From Roseburia faecis (GTDB lineage Bacteria; Bacillota; Clostridia; Lachnospirales; Lachnospiraceae), in contig NZ_CVRR01000048.1 in assembly GCF_001406815.1 (NCBI RefSeq), forward strand, positions 62,001-126,000: a DNA stretch of 64,000 nt, in the 5' to 3' direction. Below are positions 36,680 through 46,700 of the stretch, one piece after another (the first letter of the stretch is position 1; every line of letters begins with the position of its first letter). Both the position numbers and the translations under genes were made by a program. The notes under the pieces were generated by a model that worked only from the letters and a program-made list of their open reading frames with translations, did no database searches and was not told where the DNA came from.

Positions 36680-37624
36680 ATGAAATATTCAGGAGTTGGC
36701 GGGCAGGCAGTCATGGAAGGTGTCATGATGAAAAACGAAGACCGTTATGCGGTTGCCGTTCGCAAGCCGGATCACACCATTGATGTAAAAGTTTCTACAT
36801 TTAAAGAAACGATTAAAAATAAAAAACTGCGGCGTCTGCCATTCATCCGTGGTGTCATTAATTTTATAGAATCACTGATCCTTGGCATGCAGACACTCAT
36901 GTATTCGGCTTCCTTTTTTGAAGACGATGAGGATGAAAAAAAGAAAAAAGAAGCCATGACGCAGGAGGAACGAAAGGCGCAGGAAGAGAAAGAAAAAAAG
37001 CAGGAGAAGGCAATGATGGGCGGAACCGTTGCATTTTCCGTTGTTTTTGCGCTGGGACTTTTCTTTTTCCTGCCATATTTTCTGTCCGGGATCTTTCATA
37101 AAGTTATTGCATCGGATACGGTGATTGCGTTGCTGGAGGGACTGATCCGTCTGGCGATTTTTATCGGATATATTGCGCTGATTTCCCTGACACCTGATAT
37201 TAAGAGAGTGTTTATGTACCACGGAGCGGAACATAAATGCATCAATTGCATCGAACACGGAATGGAACTGAATGTGGAAAATGTCCGGAAAAGTTCCCGG
37301 CAGCACAAGCGCTGCGGTACCAGTTTCCTGTTGATTGTAATGCTGATATCTATCGTGTTCTTTTTGTTTATCCGTGTGGATTCGCGTATTTTGCAGCTGG
37401 TGCTCAGACTTCTTCTTATTCCGGTGATCGCCGGAGTATCTTATGAGTTTATCCGTTTGGCGGGAAGATATGATAACTGGTTGGTGAATATACTGAGCAA
37501 ACCGGGACTCTGGATGCAGAAGATGACAACAAAAGAGCCGGATGATGAGATGATCGAAGTGGGAATCGCTTCGGTGGAAGCTGTGTTTGACTGGAGAAAG
37601 TGGCAGAAGGAAGAGAATGTATGA
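36680..37624 (+). CDS. DUF1385 family membrane protein
   Basis: 314 residues from the ATG at 36680, after AGGGGGAAAT. YSGVGGQAVMEGVMMKN at the start and MYHGAEHKCINCIE in the middle are DUF1385 signatures. Four hydrophobic segments are seen, with a long Lys/Glu-rich cytoplasmic loop at about 95-130. Its neighbours rpmE, prmC and prfA are conserved across Clostridia, suggesting a link with translation, but the function is unknown. The stop overlaps the prmC start (ATGA). Confidence 0.92.
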   Translation: MKYSGVGGQAVMEGVMMKNEDRYAVAVRKPDHTIDVKVSTFKETIKNKKLRRLPFIRGVINFIESLILGMQTLMYSASFFEDDEDEKKKKEAMTQEERKAQEEKEKKQEKAMMGGTVAFSVVFALGLFFFLPYFLSGIFHKVIASDTVIALLEGLIRLAIFIGYIALISLTPDIKRVFMYHGAEHKCINCIEHGMELNVENVRKSSRQHKRCGTSFLLIVMLISIVFFLFIRVDSRILQLVLRLLLIPVIAGVSYEFIRLAGRYDNWLVNILSKPGLWMQKMTTKEPDDEMIEVGIASVEAVFDWRKWQKEENV

Positions 37625-38472
37625 CCTATAGGGAAGCAATTGTTTCGGGAGAAAAAAGCCTGTGTGAGGCTGGCATTGCAGATGCCAGAAATGATGCATG
37701 GCTGCTTTTGACCATGGCATGTAAAATTGACCACACTTACTATTATATGCATATTGACGAAGAGATGCCGGAGGAACTGCAGCATGAATTTGAAGTGCTG
37801 ATTAAAAAGAGGGCAGAGCGAGTGCCTCTTCAGTATATCACCGGGGAACAGGAATTCATGGGGATGACATTTCATGTGAATTCCAATGTGCTGATTCCGC
37901 GACAGGATACGGAAACCCTGGTGGAGGAAGCACTGAAGGTTGTAAAACCGGGGATGAAGGTGCTGGATATGTGTACAGGTTCCGGATGTGTGCTGATCAG
38001 TATTTTGAAAAATGTACACGGTACCGGGGGATATGGATATGATATTTCCAAACAGGCGATCAATGTTGCAAAGGAAAATGCAAAATTAAATGATGTTCCT
38101 GCCATTTTCGAGAGAAGCAATCTGTTTGAGGATGTTGCGGATGAAACGTTTGATGTGATTGTGTCAAATCCACCATACATCCGCAGCGATGAAATTCCGT
38201 TTCTGATGCCGGAGGTGTCGGAATTTGAACCGCATGAGGCACTGGACGGAAAAGAAGATGGTCTGTTCTTCTACCGGAAGATCATCCAGGAAAGCCCGGA
38301 TTATCTGACCGATGGAGGGTATCTGCTGTTTGAGATCGGATATGACCAGGGATGGGCGGTATCATCTATGATGAAAGAGGCCGGATTTGAGGACGTCTGC
38401 GTGAAAAAAGATCTTGCGCGAAATGACCGTGTGGTCTGCGGACACAAACACCTATGTGAAAAGAGAGGATAG
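37621..38472 (+). CDS. prmC: Peptide chain release factor N5-glutamine methyltransferase
   Basis: 283 residues. It methylates the glutamine of the GGQ motif in release factors using S-adenosylmethionine. VLDMCTGSGCVLI is the SAM-binding loop and VSNPPYIRSDEI the catalytic NPPY motif. IPRQDTETLVE is also diagnostic. Start chosen at 37621, in a 4-base ATGA overlap with DUF1385. Its substrate prfA follows after 3 bases. Confidence 0.96.
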   Translation: MTYREAIVSGEKSLCEAGIADARNDAWLLLTMACKIDHTYYYMHIDEEMPEELQHEFEVLIKKRAERVPLQYITGEQEFMGMTFHVNSNVLIPRQDTETLVEEALKVVKPGMKVLDMCTGSGCVLISILKNVHGTGGYGYDISKQAINVAKENAKLNDVPAIFERSNLFEDVADETFDVIVSNPPYIRSDEIPFLMPEVSEFEPHEALDGKEDGLFFYRKIIQESPDYLTDGGYLLFEIGYDQGWAVSSMMKEAGFEDVCVKKDLARNDRVVCGHKHLCEKRG

Positions 38473-38475
38473 ATT

Positions 38476-39552
38476 ATGTTTGATAAATTAGAGGATTTAC
38501 TTCATCATTATGAGGAGTTAATGAATACATTGAGCGAGCCGGATGTGGCAAACGATCCGAACCGCTTTCGTAAACTGATGAAAGAGCAGAGTGATCTGCA
38601 GCCAATCGTGGATGCCTACAAGGAATACAAGGCATGTAAGCAGACAATAGAGGATTCCCTTGCAATTCTTGATGAGGAATCCGATGAGGAAATGCGCGAA
38701 CTGGCAAAGGAAGAATTAAATGAGGCAAAGAGCCGTTTGGGAGAGCTGGAACAGAAATTAAAGATTCTGCTTCTGCCAAAAGACCCGAACGACGACAAGA
38801 ACGTTATTGTGGAGATTCGTGCAGGTGCCGGTGGAGAGGAAGCTGCGCTTTTTGCGGCTGAAATTTACCGTATGTATGTACACTACGCAGAGCGTCGTGG
38901 CTGGAAAGTGGAGACACTTGAGGCGGATGAAACTGGAATCGGAGGCATGAAATCGGTCAACTTTATGGTGACTGGAGCAGGCGCATATTCCGTACTGAAA
39001 TACGAATCCGGTGTGCACCGTGTACAGCGTGTGCCGGAGACAGAATCCCAGGGACGTATTCAGACATCAACCTGCAGTGTTGCAGTTATGCCGGAGGCTG
39101 AGGATGTGGAAGTGCATATTGACGACAAAGACATCCGTATCGACGTTATGAGAGCGTCCGGAAATGGTGGACAGTGTGTCAATACGACGGACTCTGCTGT
39201 GCGTCTGACGCATTATCCGACCGGTATCGTGATTTACAGTCAGACCGAAAAATCACAGATCCAGAACAAGGAGAAAGCGTTTGCACTGCTGCGCACCAAG
39301 CTGTATGATCTCGAACTGCAGAAGAAGCAGGATGCAGAGTCTGAGGAACGACGCAGCCAGATCGGAACCGGAGACCGTTCGGAGAAGATCCGTACTTATA
39401 ATTTCCCACAGGGACGTGTGACGGATCACCGCATCAACCTGACATTATACAAGCTGGACAAGATTCTTGACGGAGATATCCAGGAGATTATCGATGCATG
39501 TATCGCGGCGGACCAGGCGAAGAAACTTGCAAAAATGCAGGATGAAAACTGA
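38476..39552 (+). CDS. prfA: Peptide chain release factor 1
   Basis: 358 residues. The GGQ motif is in [17 protein letters not shown] and the UAA/UAG-reading PxT-type tripeptide region lies in the domain 2 segment ([13 protein letters not shown]). Full-length relative to RF1. The position directly after prmC fits the enzyme-substrate pair. It is the last core gene before the decayed accessory segment. Confidence 0.97.
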   Translation: MFDKLEDLLHHYEELMNTLSEPDVANDPNRFRKLMKEQSDLQPIVDAYKEYKACKQTIEDSLAILDEESDEEMRELAKEELNEAKSRLGELEQKLKILLLPKDPNDDKNVIVEIRAGAGGEEAALFAAEIYRMYVHYAERRGWKVETLEADETGIGGMKSVNFMVTGAGAYSVLKYESGVHRVQRVPETESQGRIQTSTCSVAVMPEAEDVEVHIDDKDIRIDVMRASGNGGQCVNTTDSAVRLTHYPTGIVIYSQTEKSQIQNKEKAFALLRTKLYDLELQKKQDAESEERRSQIGTGDRSEKIRTYNFPQGRVTDHRINLTLYKLDKILDGDIQEIIDACIAADQAKKLAKMQDEN

Positions 39553-39899
39553 TCTGTCCGGTTTATGATGTTCGTTTTGCTATAGGTATTAGCAGATAAA
39601 TGTAGTTGGTATTTTCCACCAGTTAGAGAATTATCAAAATAAATTGTAATATTGCTTGGAGTGGATCAGAGTCAGCTGAAAGGCTGGCTCTGATTTTTTG
39701 CTTTTTTTCGCAGTCTGGTGAATAATTGTATAGCCCATGAAATTTTTTGAGAAAATTAGTATAAGACAGCTTAAAGAAGAACAGACAACTCCATAATATT
39801 GATGAAATGGTTAGCGTTTTGTGATATAATTAACCTTAAGTTTTTATAACTAATATTAAGTACAAAATTTGAGAGAACATAGATGAAAGTACAGATTAT
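39553..39899. other. AT-rich intergenic stretch downstream of prfA
   Basis: Apart from the prfA terminator this holds no recognisable gene. The base composition becomes clearly more AT-rich from about 39710, with a TATAAT-like box at 39823. It marks the left side of the accessory segment. Confidence 0.6.
39665..39700 (+). terminator. Terminator after prfA
   Basis: ATCAGAGTCAGC pairs with GCTGGCTCTGAT (one G-U), loop TGAAAG, followed by TTTTTT. Confidence 0.9.
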
Positions 39900-40078
39900 T
39901 GGACACCTATTTTGAGATAATCAATAAGAACACAGCTAGAGAAAGTGTTCAGCAAGGAGTTGGCTGATATATGAATGCGATAAATTCCAATGAGCAGATG
40001 ATACAGAAAATTAATGAAGTTCTCCAGAACAAGAAGGATGCAATAGTTAATATTATTAAAGTAATTGTAAATTTATAG
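39900..40078 (+). pseudogene. Fragment of an unknown coding sequence, interrupted by a stop
   Basis: One frame reads LLDTYFEIINKNTARESV, QQGVG, a TGA stop at about 39965, then from ATG 39971 MNAINSNEQMIQKINEVLQN and on to a stop at 40078. The two parts continue in the same frame and look like one amphipathic helical protein end. The 35-residue part after the stop is the only openly startable piece. Likely the remnant of a gene of the restriction locus; family not recognised. Confidence 0.4.
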
Positions 40079-40665
40079 TAACACAAATACTGGAATTAAC
40101 GGATGATAACGGTACAGCGAGCAAAGCCGGTTATAAAAATATATGTGAAATAGGTAAAGAACGTATCCGTAGAGCAGGAGATAAAATCAGATCAGACCAT
40201 CCAGATGCAGACATCGATATTGGATTTAAAGTATTTAGAACTGCCGATACCAATATAAAGTGGAATTCCATCATGGATATGGGACAGATCAATGTTAATC
40301 AGCTTGAGTATGCACCAGACCTTGTTGACTTCATGCCAGGTGCCAACGACATAGATATCGTATATGAATTGATGCTTCGTCAGCGTGATGTAGCACTTTC
40401 AGAAACATTAGAGCAGTTATCCGATATTGGGAGTCGTACATATCTCTATGCAAGCAGTTATTTGGTATGCTTGGAAATAACAATCACAGAGGATTTAGTT
40501 TCAAAACTTGCAAAGCTTGACCCATTGCCAATTAAATTTATTTTCAGAGATTCGACATTTAAAGATGATATTTCTTTAAAGGATGAGACATTCAGAAAAC
40601 TGAAAGCTCTTATTGAAAAGAATGCAGGAGCTAGCAAACCTACATATACAGTGGAATTTATATAG
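40063..40665 (+). pseudogene. Type III restriction-modification methyltransferase (Mod), C-terminal remnant
   Basis: The frame from 40063 reads KFIVTQILELTDDNG, AGYKNICEIGKERIRRAG, DADIDIGFKVF, then from 40273 LMLRQRDVALSETLEQLSD and finally KAYTVEFI-like PTYTVEFI. This is the C-terminal third of Mod (target recognition to C-terminus). The N-terminal part with the SAM-binding and DPPY motifs is missing, and no start or ribosome site precedes the fragment. It cannot be an active methylase. Confidence 0.8.
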
Positions 40666-40709
40666 AAAATATGGCAGAGATGTATAATCTGCCGTAAGGA
40701 GGCAGGCAG

Positions 40710-41818
40710 ATGAATGAAGTTATGAATAGTGTAAATAATGTTATTATGGATAATTTTCATAAAACAGACAACATACTAAATGATGTTCAAACTATTATAG
40801 AAGTATCACAAAAAGAAGCTTATCGTTCAGTAAATACAATATTATCACAAAGAAATTGGTTGATTGGATATCGAATAGCAGTGGAAGAATTAGCTGGAGA
40901 AGAACGGGCTGAATATGGTGTAGAAATTATTAAAAATTTATCAAGGTACCTGACTCAAAAATATGGAAAGGGATATGACAGGAGTAATTTATATCACTGT
41001 TTAAGATTCTACAAGGCTTTTCCACAGATTGTCGACACAGCGTGTCGACAATCTGATATTAGACTCACATGGTCACATTATCGTACTCTTCTTCAAGTGC
41101 ATGATGAAACAGCTCGCAAATGGTATGAGAAAGAAGCCTATGAGCAGACATGGAGTGTTCGTACTTTACAGAGAAATATTGATAGCCAATATTATTATCG
41201 TATGCTTCAATCACAGGATAAAAAGCTGTAGAAGCTGAAATGAGAGAAAAGACATCCTCATATCAAAATGATAAGCTTGAATTTATAAAAAATCCTGTAG
41301 TAGTGGAGTTTTTGGGATTAACGCCAGATGCATCTTTTAACGAGACAAAACTTGAGTCAAGTATTATAACAAATCTGCAGAAATTTCTGATGGAAATGGG
41401 AAAAGGATATGCGTTTGTTGCGAGACAGCAACACATCCACACTGAGAAACAAGATTATTATATTGATTTGGTGTTTTATAATTATATTTTGAAATGTTTT
41501 GTATTAATTGATTTGAAGACAGAGAGGATTACGCATCAAGATGTTGGGCAAATGGACATGTATATTCGTATGTATGATGAATTAAAAAAAGCGCCAGATG
41601 ATAATCCAACACTTGGAATTGTATTATGTTCGGAAACGGATGAAGATATTGCAAGGTATTCTATATTACATGGAAATGAACAGCTATTTGCAAGTAAGTA
41701 CAAATTGTATTTGCCGACAGAAGAAGAATTGCGTGAGGAAATAGAGACACAAAAGGCTATTTTTTATTTGCAACAAAAAGATGCAGAAGAGGAAGCAGGA
41801 GGAGAGCCAAATGCCTAA
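40710..41818 (+). pseudogene. DUF1016/YhcG-type PDDEXK nuclease, split by a frameshift
   Basis: Two frames together give a complete protein. Part 1 (40710-41231, after AAGGAGG): the DUF1016 N-terminal domain with YLTQKYGKGYDRSNLYHCLRF and LTWSHYRTLLQV, ending SQDKKL-stop. Part 2 (from 41240): the PDDEXK domain with YAFVARQQHIH, YYIDLVFYNYILKCFVLIDL and LGIVLCSETDEDI. Five A bases at 41220-41224 are read GAT AAA AAG CTG TAG; six would give GAT AAA AAA GCT GTA GAA and join both parts. Nuclease residues (D and E/K around YYIDLVF and VLIDLK) are intact. Could be decay, a phase switch, or a sequencing error. Confidence 0.85.
41026..41054. repeat. Perfect inverted repeat within the DUF1016 gene
   Basis: AGATTGTCGACAC (41026-41038) and GTGTCGACAATCT (41042-41054) with a three-base AGC spacer. 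It lies in coding sequence, at the variable loop between the two motifs of the N-terminal domain. Confidence 0.85.
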
Positions 41819-42213
41819 GCGTATTATATTTCAATTTGAGGATGATCTGGATTATCAGATACAGGCGATTCATTCTACAGTGGAATTGTTCAGAGGGTTA
41901 TCAAGACATGTTGATGGAATTTACAGGCCGTCACGAACACGCAAATTTGGTGAGGGTGATCCTGTCAGAAACAATGACATTGTTGTTGGTAGCAGATTGT
42001 TGGAAAATTTGCGTAAGGTGCAGTTAGCAAATGGATTATTTGCTGATAATGTCCTTGCTGAAGGTAATAATGGGCTGACCTGACTGATGTGGAAAAAGCA
42101 AGATTCATTGCGGAGAACTTCATTTTAAAGCAGTATCCGATGATACGAAGTTTGATTGGGTAAATGGTTATGAGGATTTTGTAAATAAGTTTGGGGTTGC
42201 TGAGAGTGATTAA
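41811..42213 (+). pseudogene. Type III restriction endonuclease (Res), collapsed remnant
   Basis: An AGGAGG-preceded ATG at 41811 starts a normal Res N-terminus (IIFQFEDDLDYQIQAIHST, VDGIYRP, RLLENLRKVQLANGLF), which stops at 42083, just before the helicase motif I would begin. The helicase body (~800 residues) is absent. Two short frames then give the Res C-terminus: DLTDVEKA (frame 2) and KIHCGELHFKAVSDDTKFDW to FGVAESD (frame 1, stop at 42211-42213), separated by one missing A. So the gene has an internal deletion plus a frameshift and is dead. Confidence 0.8.
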
Positions 42214-42222
42214 GGAGTGCAT

Positions 42223-42648
42223 ATGCTTGAAATACCAGATGACTTTGAAATAAATAGAAGTGTCATTAAGGAAAATAGTTCCTTCCAAGAGTTGAATACA
42301 TTGCTAGAGGAAACAAGAAATTTCATGTATGAAATGAGTTTCTTAGCATATGGCAGAGATAACATAGTTTTACATAAAGTCGGAGTTATCAGTGGAAATC
42401 AGATTCTTGATTCTGTAAGTAGAACGGCAGAAAGTATTCGATATTGCTGCCTGAACGCTAATTTTGCAGATGCATATTCACTTTTGAGAAAATATAGGGA
42501 TAATGTCTTTTATTATATTTATATGCTGACAGTTGGAGATAAGACAGATTTTATGAAGTATGTTGAATTAAAAGACCTAGGCAAAGATGAAAGTAATATT
42601 TATGATTGGATCAGAAATCAACAAAACTCATTGTTTTTATATGAATAA
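42223..42648 (+). CDS. Orphan protein of unknown function at the end of the accessory segment
   Basis: 141 residues from the ATG at 42223, five bases after AAGGAG and ten after the Res stop. It is mostly helical (RNFMYEMSFLAYGRDN; SVSRTAESIRYCCLNANFAD; DNVFYYIYMLTVGDK). It may be the N-terminal part of a longer protein, because the sequence after the stop is AT-rich with repeated TAACCCTAA and no domain closure is evident. Family not recognised. Low GC like its neighbours. Confidence 0.6.
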   Translation: MLEIPDDFEINRSVIKENSSFQELNTLLEETRNFMYEMSFLAYGRDNIVLHKVGVISGNQILDSVSRTAESIRYCCLNANFADAYSLLRKYRDNVFYYIYMLTVGDKTDFMKYVELKDLGKDESNIYDWIRNQQNSLFLYE

Positions 42649-42652
42649 CCCT

Positions 42653-42680
42653 AAGCATAACCCTAATATGAATTGTGGAT
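42653..42680 (+). repeat. Short direct repeat
   Basis: TAACCCTAA occurs twice (near 42648 and 42659), separated by 2 bases, next to the orphan ORF stop. It may mark a deletion junction; meaning uncertain. Confidence 0.3.
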
Positions 42681-42814
42681 GAAAAGATTAGTAATATAAG
42701 TGATGAAGAAAAGGAGCAACATTAAATGTAGGAACTATAATTTGACGCGTGACAATAAAGTTCATAAACCCTATCTTGCAAAATTTGACAAAAACGGTAA
42801 TAAAGGAAGAAAAC

Positions 42815-43309
42815 ATGAGTAAGAAACACAAACATATTTCTGCAACGAAAACAACAGAACAAAAGGCAGTACAACAGTCACAGCAGCCACAGGAACTGAC
42901 ACCACAGAAGCTGAACCGGCTTTTGGAGAAAAATCCATTTGCACAGCTTCTGGGAATGGAACTGCTGGAAGTGCGGGAAGGCTATGCTTACGGAAGAATG
43001 CGCATGGATGAGCATTTTACGAATATTTACGGTGGAATGCATGGCGGATGTGCGTATGCGCTTGCTGATACGCTTGCTGGTTTGGCGGCATCCACCTATG
43101 GCAATTATGTTACAACGATTGACGGGAAAATGAATTATCTGGAGGCTGTGAAAGATACCGGCTATGTGTACGGTGAGGCAGAAGTACAAAGACAGGGAGG
43201 ACGGATCGGCGTATATACCGTGAAACTTATGGATGAGAATCAAAGAGTTCTGGTTACTGCTGATTTTACCTATTACCGGACAGGACAGGCGATTGACCAG
43301 CAGGGATAG
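42815..43309 (+). CDS. PaaI-family hotdog thioesterase
   Basis: 164 residues from the ATG at 42815 (AAGGAAG upstream); an in-frame ATG at 42749 has no ribosome site. After a charged, Gln-rich N-terminal extension (1-28) comes a hotdog domain with NPFAQLLGMELLEV, IYGGMHGGCAYALADTLAG and TIDGKMNYL, the PaaI/YbgC-like acyl-CoA thioesterase pattern. It presumably hydrolyses a small or aromatic acyl-CoA. Codon use is again core-like, so it marks the right border of the accessory segment. Confidence 0.85.
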   Translation: MSKKHKHISATKTTEQKAVQQSQQPQELTPQKLNRLLEKNPFAQLLGMELLEVREGYAYGRMRMDEHFTNIYGGMHGGCAYALADTLAGLAASTYGNYVTTIDGKMNYLEAVKDTGYVYGEAEVQRQGGRIGVYTVKLMDENQRVLVTADFTYYRTGQAIDQQG

Positions 43310-43318
43310 GGTGTTTTC

Positions 43319-43357
43319 AAGGTGTCTGATTTGGAAAAAATCAGATGCCTTTTTTCT
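43319..43357 (+). terminator. Terminator after the thioesterase gene
   Basis: AAGGTGTCTGATTT and AAATCAGATGCCTT pair with one mismatch, followed by TTTTTC. Confidence 0.8.
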
Positions 43358-43423
43358 TTTTACTTGTTTATCGCGTTAAAGTGCAGTAGTGTTAAAATAT
43401 AAAAATACCAAGGAGGAAAAGTT

Positions 43424-43474
43424 ATGGGAAAAGGTTTTGGACAGCATCGGAACATTGCAGCAGACGGTGAATGA
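43424..43474 (+). CDS. Possible 16-residue leader peptide upstream of gltB
   Basis: A perfect ribosome site AAGGAGG (43410-43416) lies 7 bases before an ATG that encodes MGKGFGQHRNIAADGE and stops. A second ATG overlaps its stop (ATGA) and encodes a 10-residue MNFRYKLFVK. A strong hairpin follows at 43526. The set could be a regulatory leader of gltBD or the start of a decayed gene; the peptide has no run of one amino acid that would point to classic attenuation. Confidence 0.4.
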   Translation: MGKGFGQHRNIAADGE

Positions 43475-43525
43475 ATTTCAGATATAAATTGTTTGTAAAA
43501 TAAAAACAACTTAATAAAAACAGAA

Positions 43526-43572
43526 AAAGCGGTCATATTTATGAAAAAATATTTCATGAATATGACCGCTTT
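43526..43572. terminator. Long hairpin in the gltB leader
   Basis: Twenty-base arms, 43526-43545 and 43553-43572, pair with a single G-U, loop AAAATAT. A short T-containing ATTGTTTG follows, and A-runs precede it, so it could end transcription in either direction or act as an attenuator. The only other content of the 43475-43764 gap is AT-rich sequence with a weak TAAAAT-type box. Confidence 0.75.
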
Positions 43573-43764
43573 ATTGTTTGAAAAACGGTTAATATAAAAG
43601 AAAAAACAAGATATTATCTGACAATACTGCGATAGATAAATAATAGACAAATTATCAGACAATAGAACGAAAAAAATGATTTACAAGCGGCGATTATAGG
43701 AGTAAAATGAGAATCAGTTAAGAAAAAGCAACTCATGAATGATTTACAACGAAAGGATAGTTCT

Positions 43765-46700
43765 ATGAAAGAGCAATGGAATGAGAGCACAGCAACCGCC
43801 AAAGGATTATATGATCCGAGTTTCGAACATGATAACTGCGGAATTGGTGCTGTGGTAAACATCAAAGGTATCAAGACCCACCAGACCGTGGAAAATGCCT
43901 TGAAAATTGTTGAGAACTTAAAGCATAGAGCCGGAAAAGATGCCGACGGAAAGACCGGAGATGGTGTTGGTATTCTTCTTCAGATTTCCCATAAGTTCTT
44001 TAAGAAAGCGACAGAGCCGCTTGGAATTAAGCTGGGAGAAGAGAGAGATTACGGCGTCGGAATGTTTTTCTTCCCACAGGATGAGTTAAAGACCAATCAG
44101 GCAAAGAAGATGTTTGAGGTAATTGTCGAGAAGGAAGGAATGGAATTCCTCGGATGGAGACAGGTACCGATTCATCCGGACAAGCTTTCCGACAAGGCCA
44201 GAGGATGTATGCCATGCATCATGCAGGCGTTCATCAAAAGACCGGAAGATGTGGAGAAGGGACTTGATTTTGACCGCAAGCTGTATGTGGCACGCCGTGT
44301 ATTCGAGCAGTCCAACGATGACAGCTACGTTGCTTCTCTTTCGAGCAGAACGATCGTATATAAAGGAATGTTCCTTGTAGAGCAGCTGCGTCAGTTCTTC
44401 TCCGATTTGCAGGATAAGGATTATGAGTCTGCAATTGCAACCGTACATTCCCGTTTTTCTACCAACACAAATCCAAGCTGGGAGAGAGCACATCCAAACC
44501 GTTTTATTGTACATAACGGTGAGATCAACACCATCCGTGGTAATGCAGACAAGATGCTTGCCCGGGAAGAGACGATGGCATCCGGCAAGCTGCGCGGGGA
44601 ATTCCAGAAGGTACTTCCGGTTGTCAACACCGAAGGATCTGACTCCGCAATGCTGGACAATACGTTGGAGTTTTTGGTGATGAGTGGCATGGATCTGCCA
44701 CTGGCAGTCATGATCATGATTCCGGAGCCATGGGCAAACAACGCCGTGATGACACAGAAAAAGAAAGATTTCTATCAGTATTATGCAACTATGATGGAGC
44801 CTTGGGACGGGCCTGCATCCATCCTGTTCTCCGATGGAGATATGATGGGAGCGGTTCTTGACCGTAACGGTCTGCGTCCATCCCGTTATTACATTACAGA
44901 CGATGATTATCTGATTCTTTCTTCCGAGGTCGGAGTTCTCGATATTGATCCGACCCATATCGTGACAAAAGACCGTCTGCGCCCTGGTAAAATGCTTCTT
45001 GTAGATACCGTGCAGGGCCGTGTGATCGATGACGATGAGTTAAAAGAAAGATATGCGGATAAGCGTCCGTATGGTGAGTGGCTTGACAGCAACATCGTCA
45101 TGTTAAAGGATTTAAAAATCCCGAATGAGCGTGTGCCGGAATACACACAGGAAGAACGCCAGAGAATGCAAAGGGCATTCGGTTACACGTATGAGTCCTT
45201 AAAGGATTCCATCCTGCCGATGGCAAAGAACGGCATTGAGGGTACCGCAGCAATGGGTACGGATACACCGCTTGCGGCGCTGTCCGGAAACCGTGAGCCG
45301 CTGTTTAACTATTTTAAGCAGCTGTTTGCACAGGTAACCAACCCGCCAATTGATTCCATCCGTGAGGAGGTTGTTACTTCTACGACGGTGTATATCGGAT
45401 CTGCCGGAAACCTCTTAGAGGAAAAGCCGGAGAACTGTAAAGTACTTCGGATCAACAATCCGATTCTGACCAACACAGACCTGATGAAAATCCGCAATAT
45501 GAAAGTAGACGGATTTAAGGTAGAAACCATTCCGATTATTTATTATAAGAATACCAGTCTTGAGAAAGCCGTAGATCGTCTCTTTATTGAGGCGGACCGT
45601 GCATACAGAGACGGAGCCAATATCCTGATCCTTTCCGACAGAGGCGTGGATGATAACCATGTGGCAATTCCTTCCCTGCTTGCCGTATCTGCATTGCAGC
45701 AGTATCTGGTAAAGACAAAGAAACGTACTTCCCTTTCCCTGATTCTCGAATCCGGAGAGCCGCGTGAGGTACATCATTTTGCAACACTGCTTGGTTTTGG
45801 TGCGAGTGCAATTAACCCATACCTGGCACTGGATACCGTAAAACAGCTGATCGACGAGCACATGTTAGACAAAGATTATTATGCCGCAGTTGATGATTAT
45901 AACCATGCAATTATCACCGGTATTGTAAAGATTGCAGCCAAGATGGGTATTTCTACGATCCAGTCGTATCAGGGTTCCAAGATTTTTGAGGCACTTGGTA
46001 TTGATAAAGATGTCATTGACAAGTATTTCACCAATACGGTCAGCCGCATCGGCGGAATTTCCATCAAGGATATCGAGAATGATGTCAATACGCTTCATTC
46101 CGCAGCCTATGATCCGCTGGGACTTGAAACCGATGTAACCCTTGACAGCAAGGGGCGCCACAAGATGAGAAGCGGAGCCGATGCGCATCTGTACAATCCG
46201 GCTACCATCCATCTGCTGCAGCAGTCTACCAAACGTGGGGACTATGAGATGTTCAAGCAGTATACGAGTCTGGTAGATGAAGAAGAAAAGCATACGAACC
46301 TGCGTGGACTGATGGATTTTGAGTACCCGAAGAAGGGTGTGAAGCTTGAGGAAGTGGAAAGCGTAGATTCTATTGTGACACGTTTTAAGACCGGAGCGAT
46401 GTCTTACGGTTCTATTTCGAAGGAAGCACATGAGACACTTGCCATTGCCATGAATCACTTACACGGTAAGTCAAACACCGGTGAAGGTGGTGAGGACAAG
46501 GATCGTCTGACCGTCGGACCGGACGGAAAGAACCGTTGTTCCGCAATCAAACAGGTTGCATCCGGACGTTTCGGTGTTACCAGCCGTTATCTGACCAGTG
46601 CGCAGGAGATCCAGATCAAAATGGCACAGGGAGCAAAGCCTGGTGAAGGTGGACATCTTCCGGGTAAGAAAGTATATCCATGGATTGCCAGGACAAGACT

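Noticed and set aside
36872-37720. A 282-residue minus-strand ORF over DUF1385 and prmC
   Set aside because: It crosses two well-supported plus-strand genes and has a His/Cys/Phe-rich composition typical of antisense translation.
39553-42814. Searched the accessory segment for insertion sequence ends, an integrase or attachment repeats
   Set aside because: No transposase or integrase motif and no long terminal repeat was found; only a short TAACCCTAA repeat.
44086-44958. A 290-residue minus-strand ORF inside gltB
   Set aside because: Shadow of the highly conserved glutamate synthase reading frame; no ribosome site and no recognisable domain.
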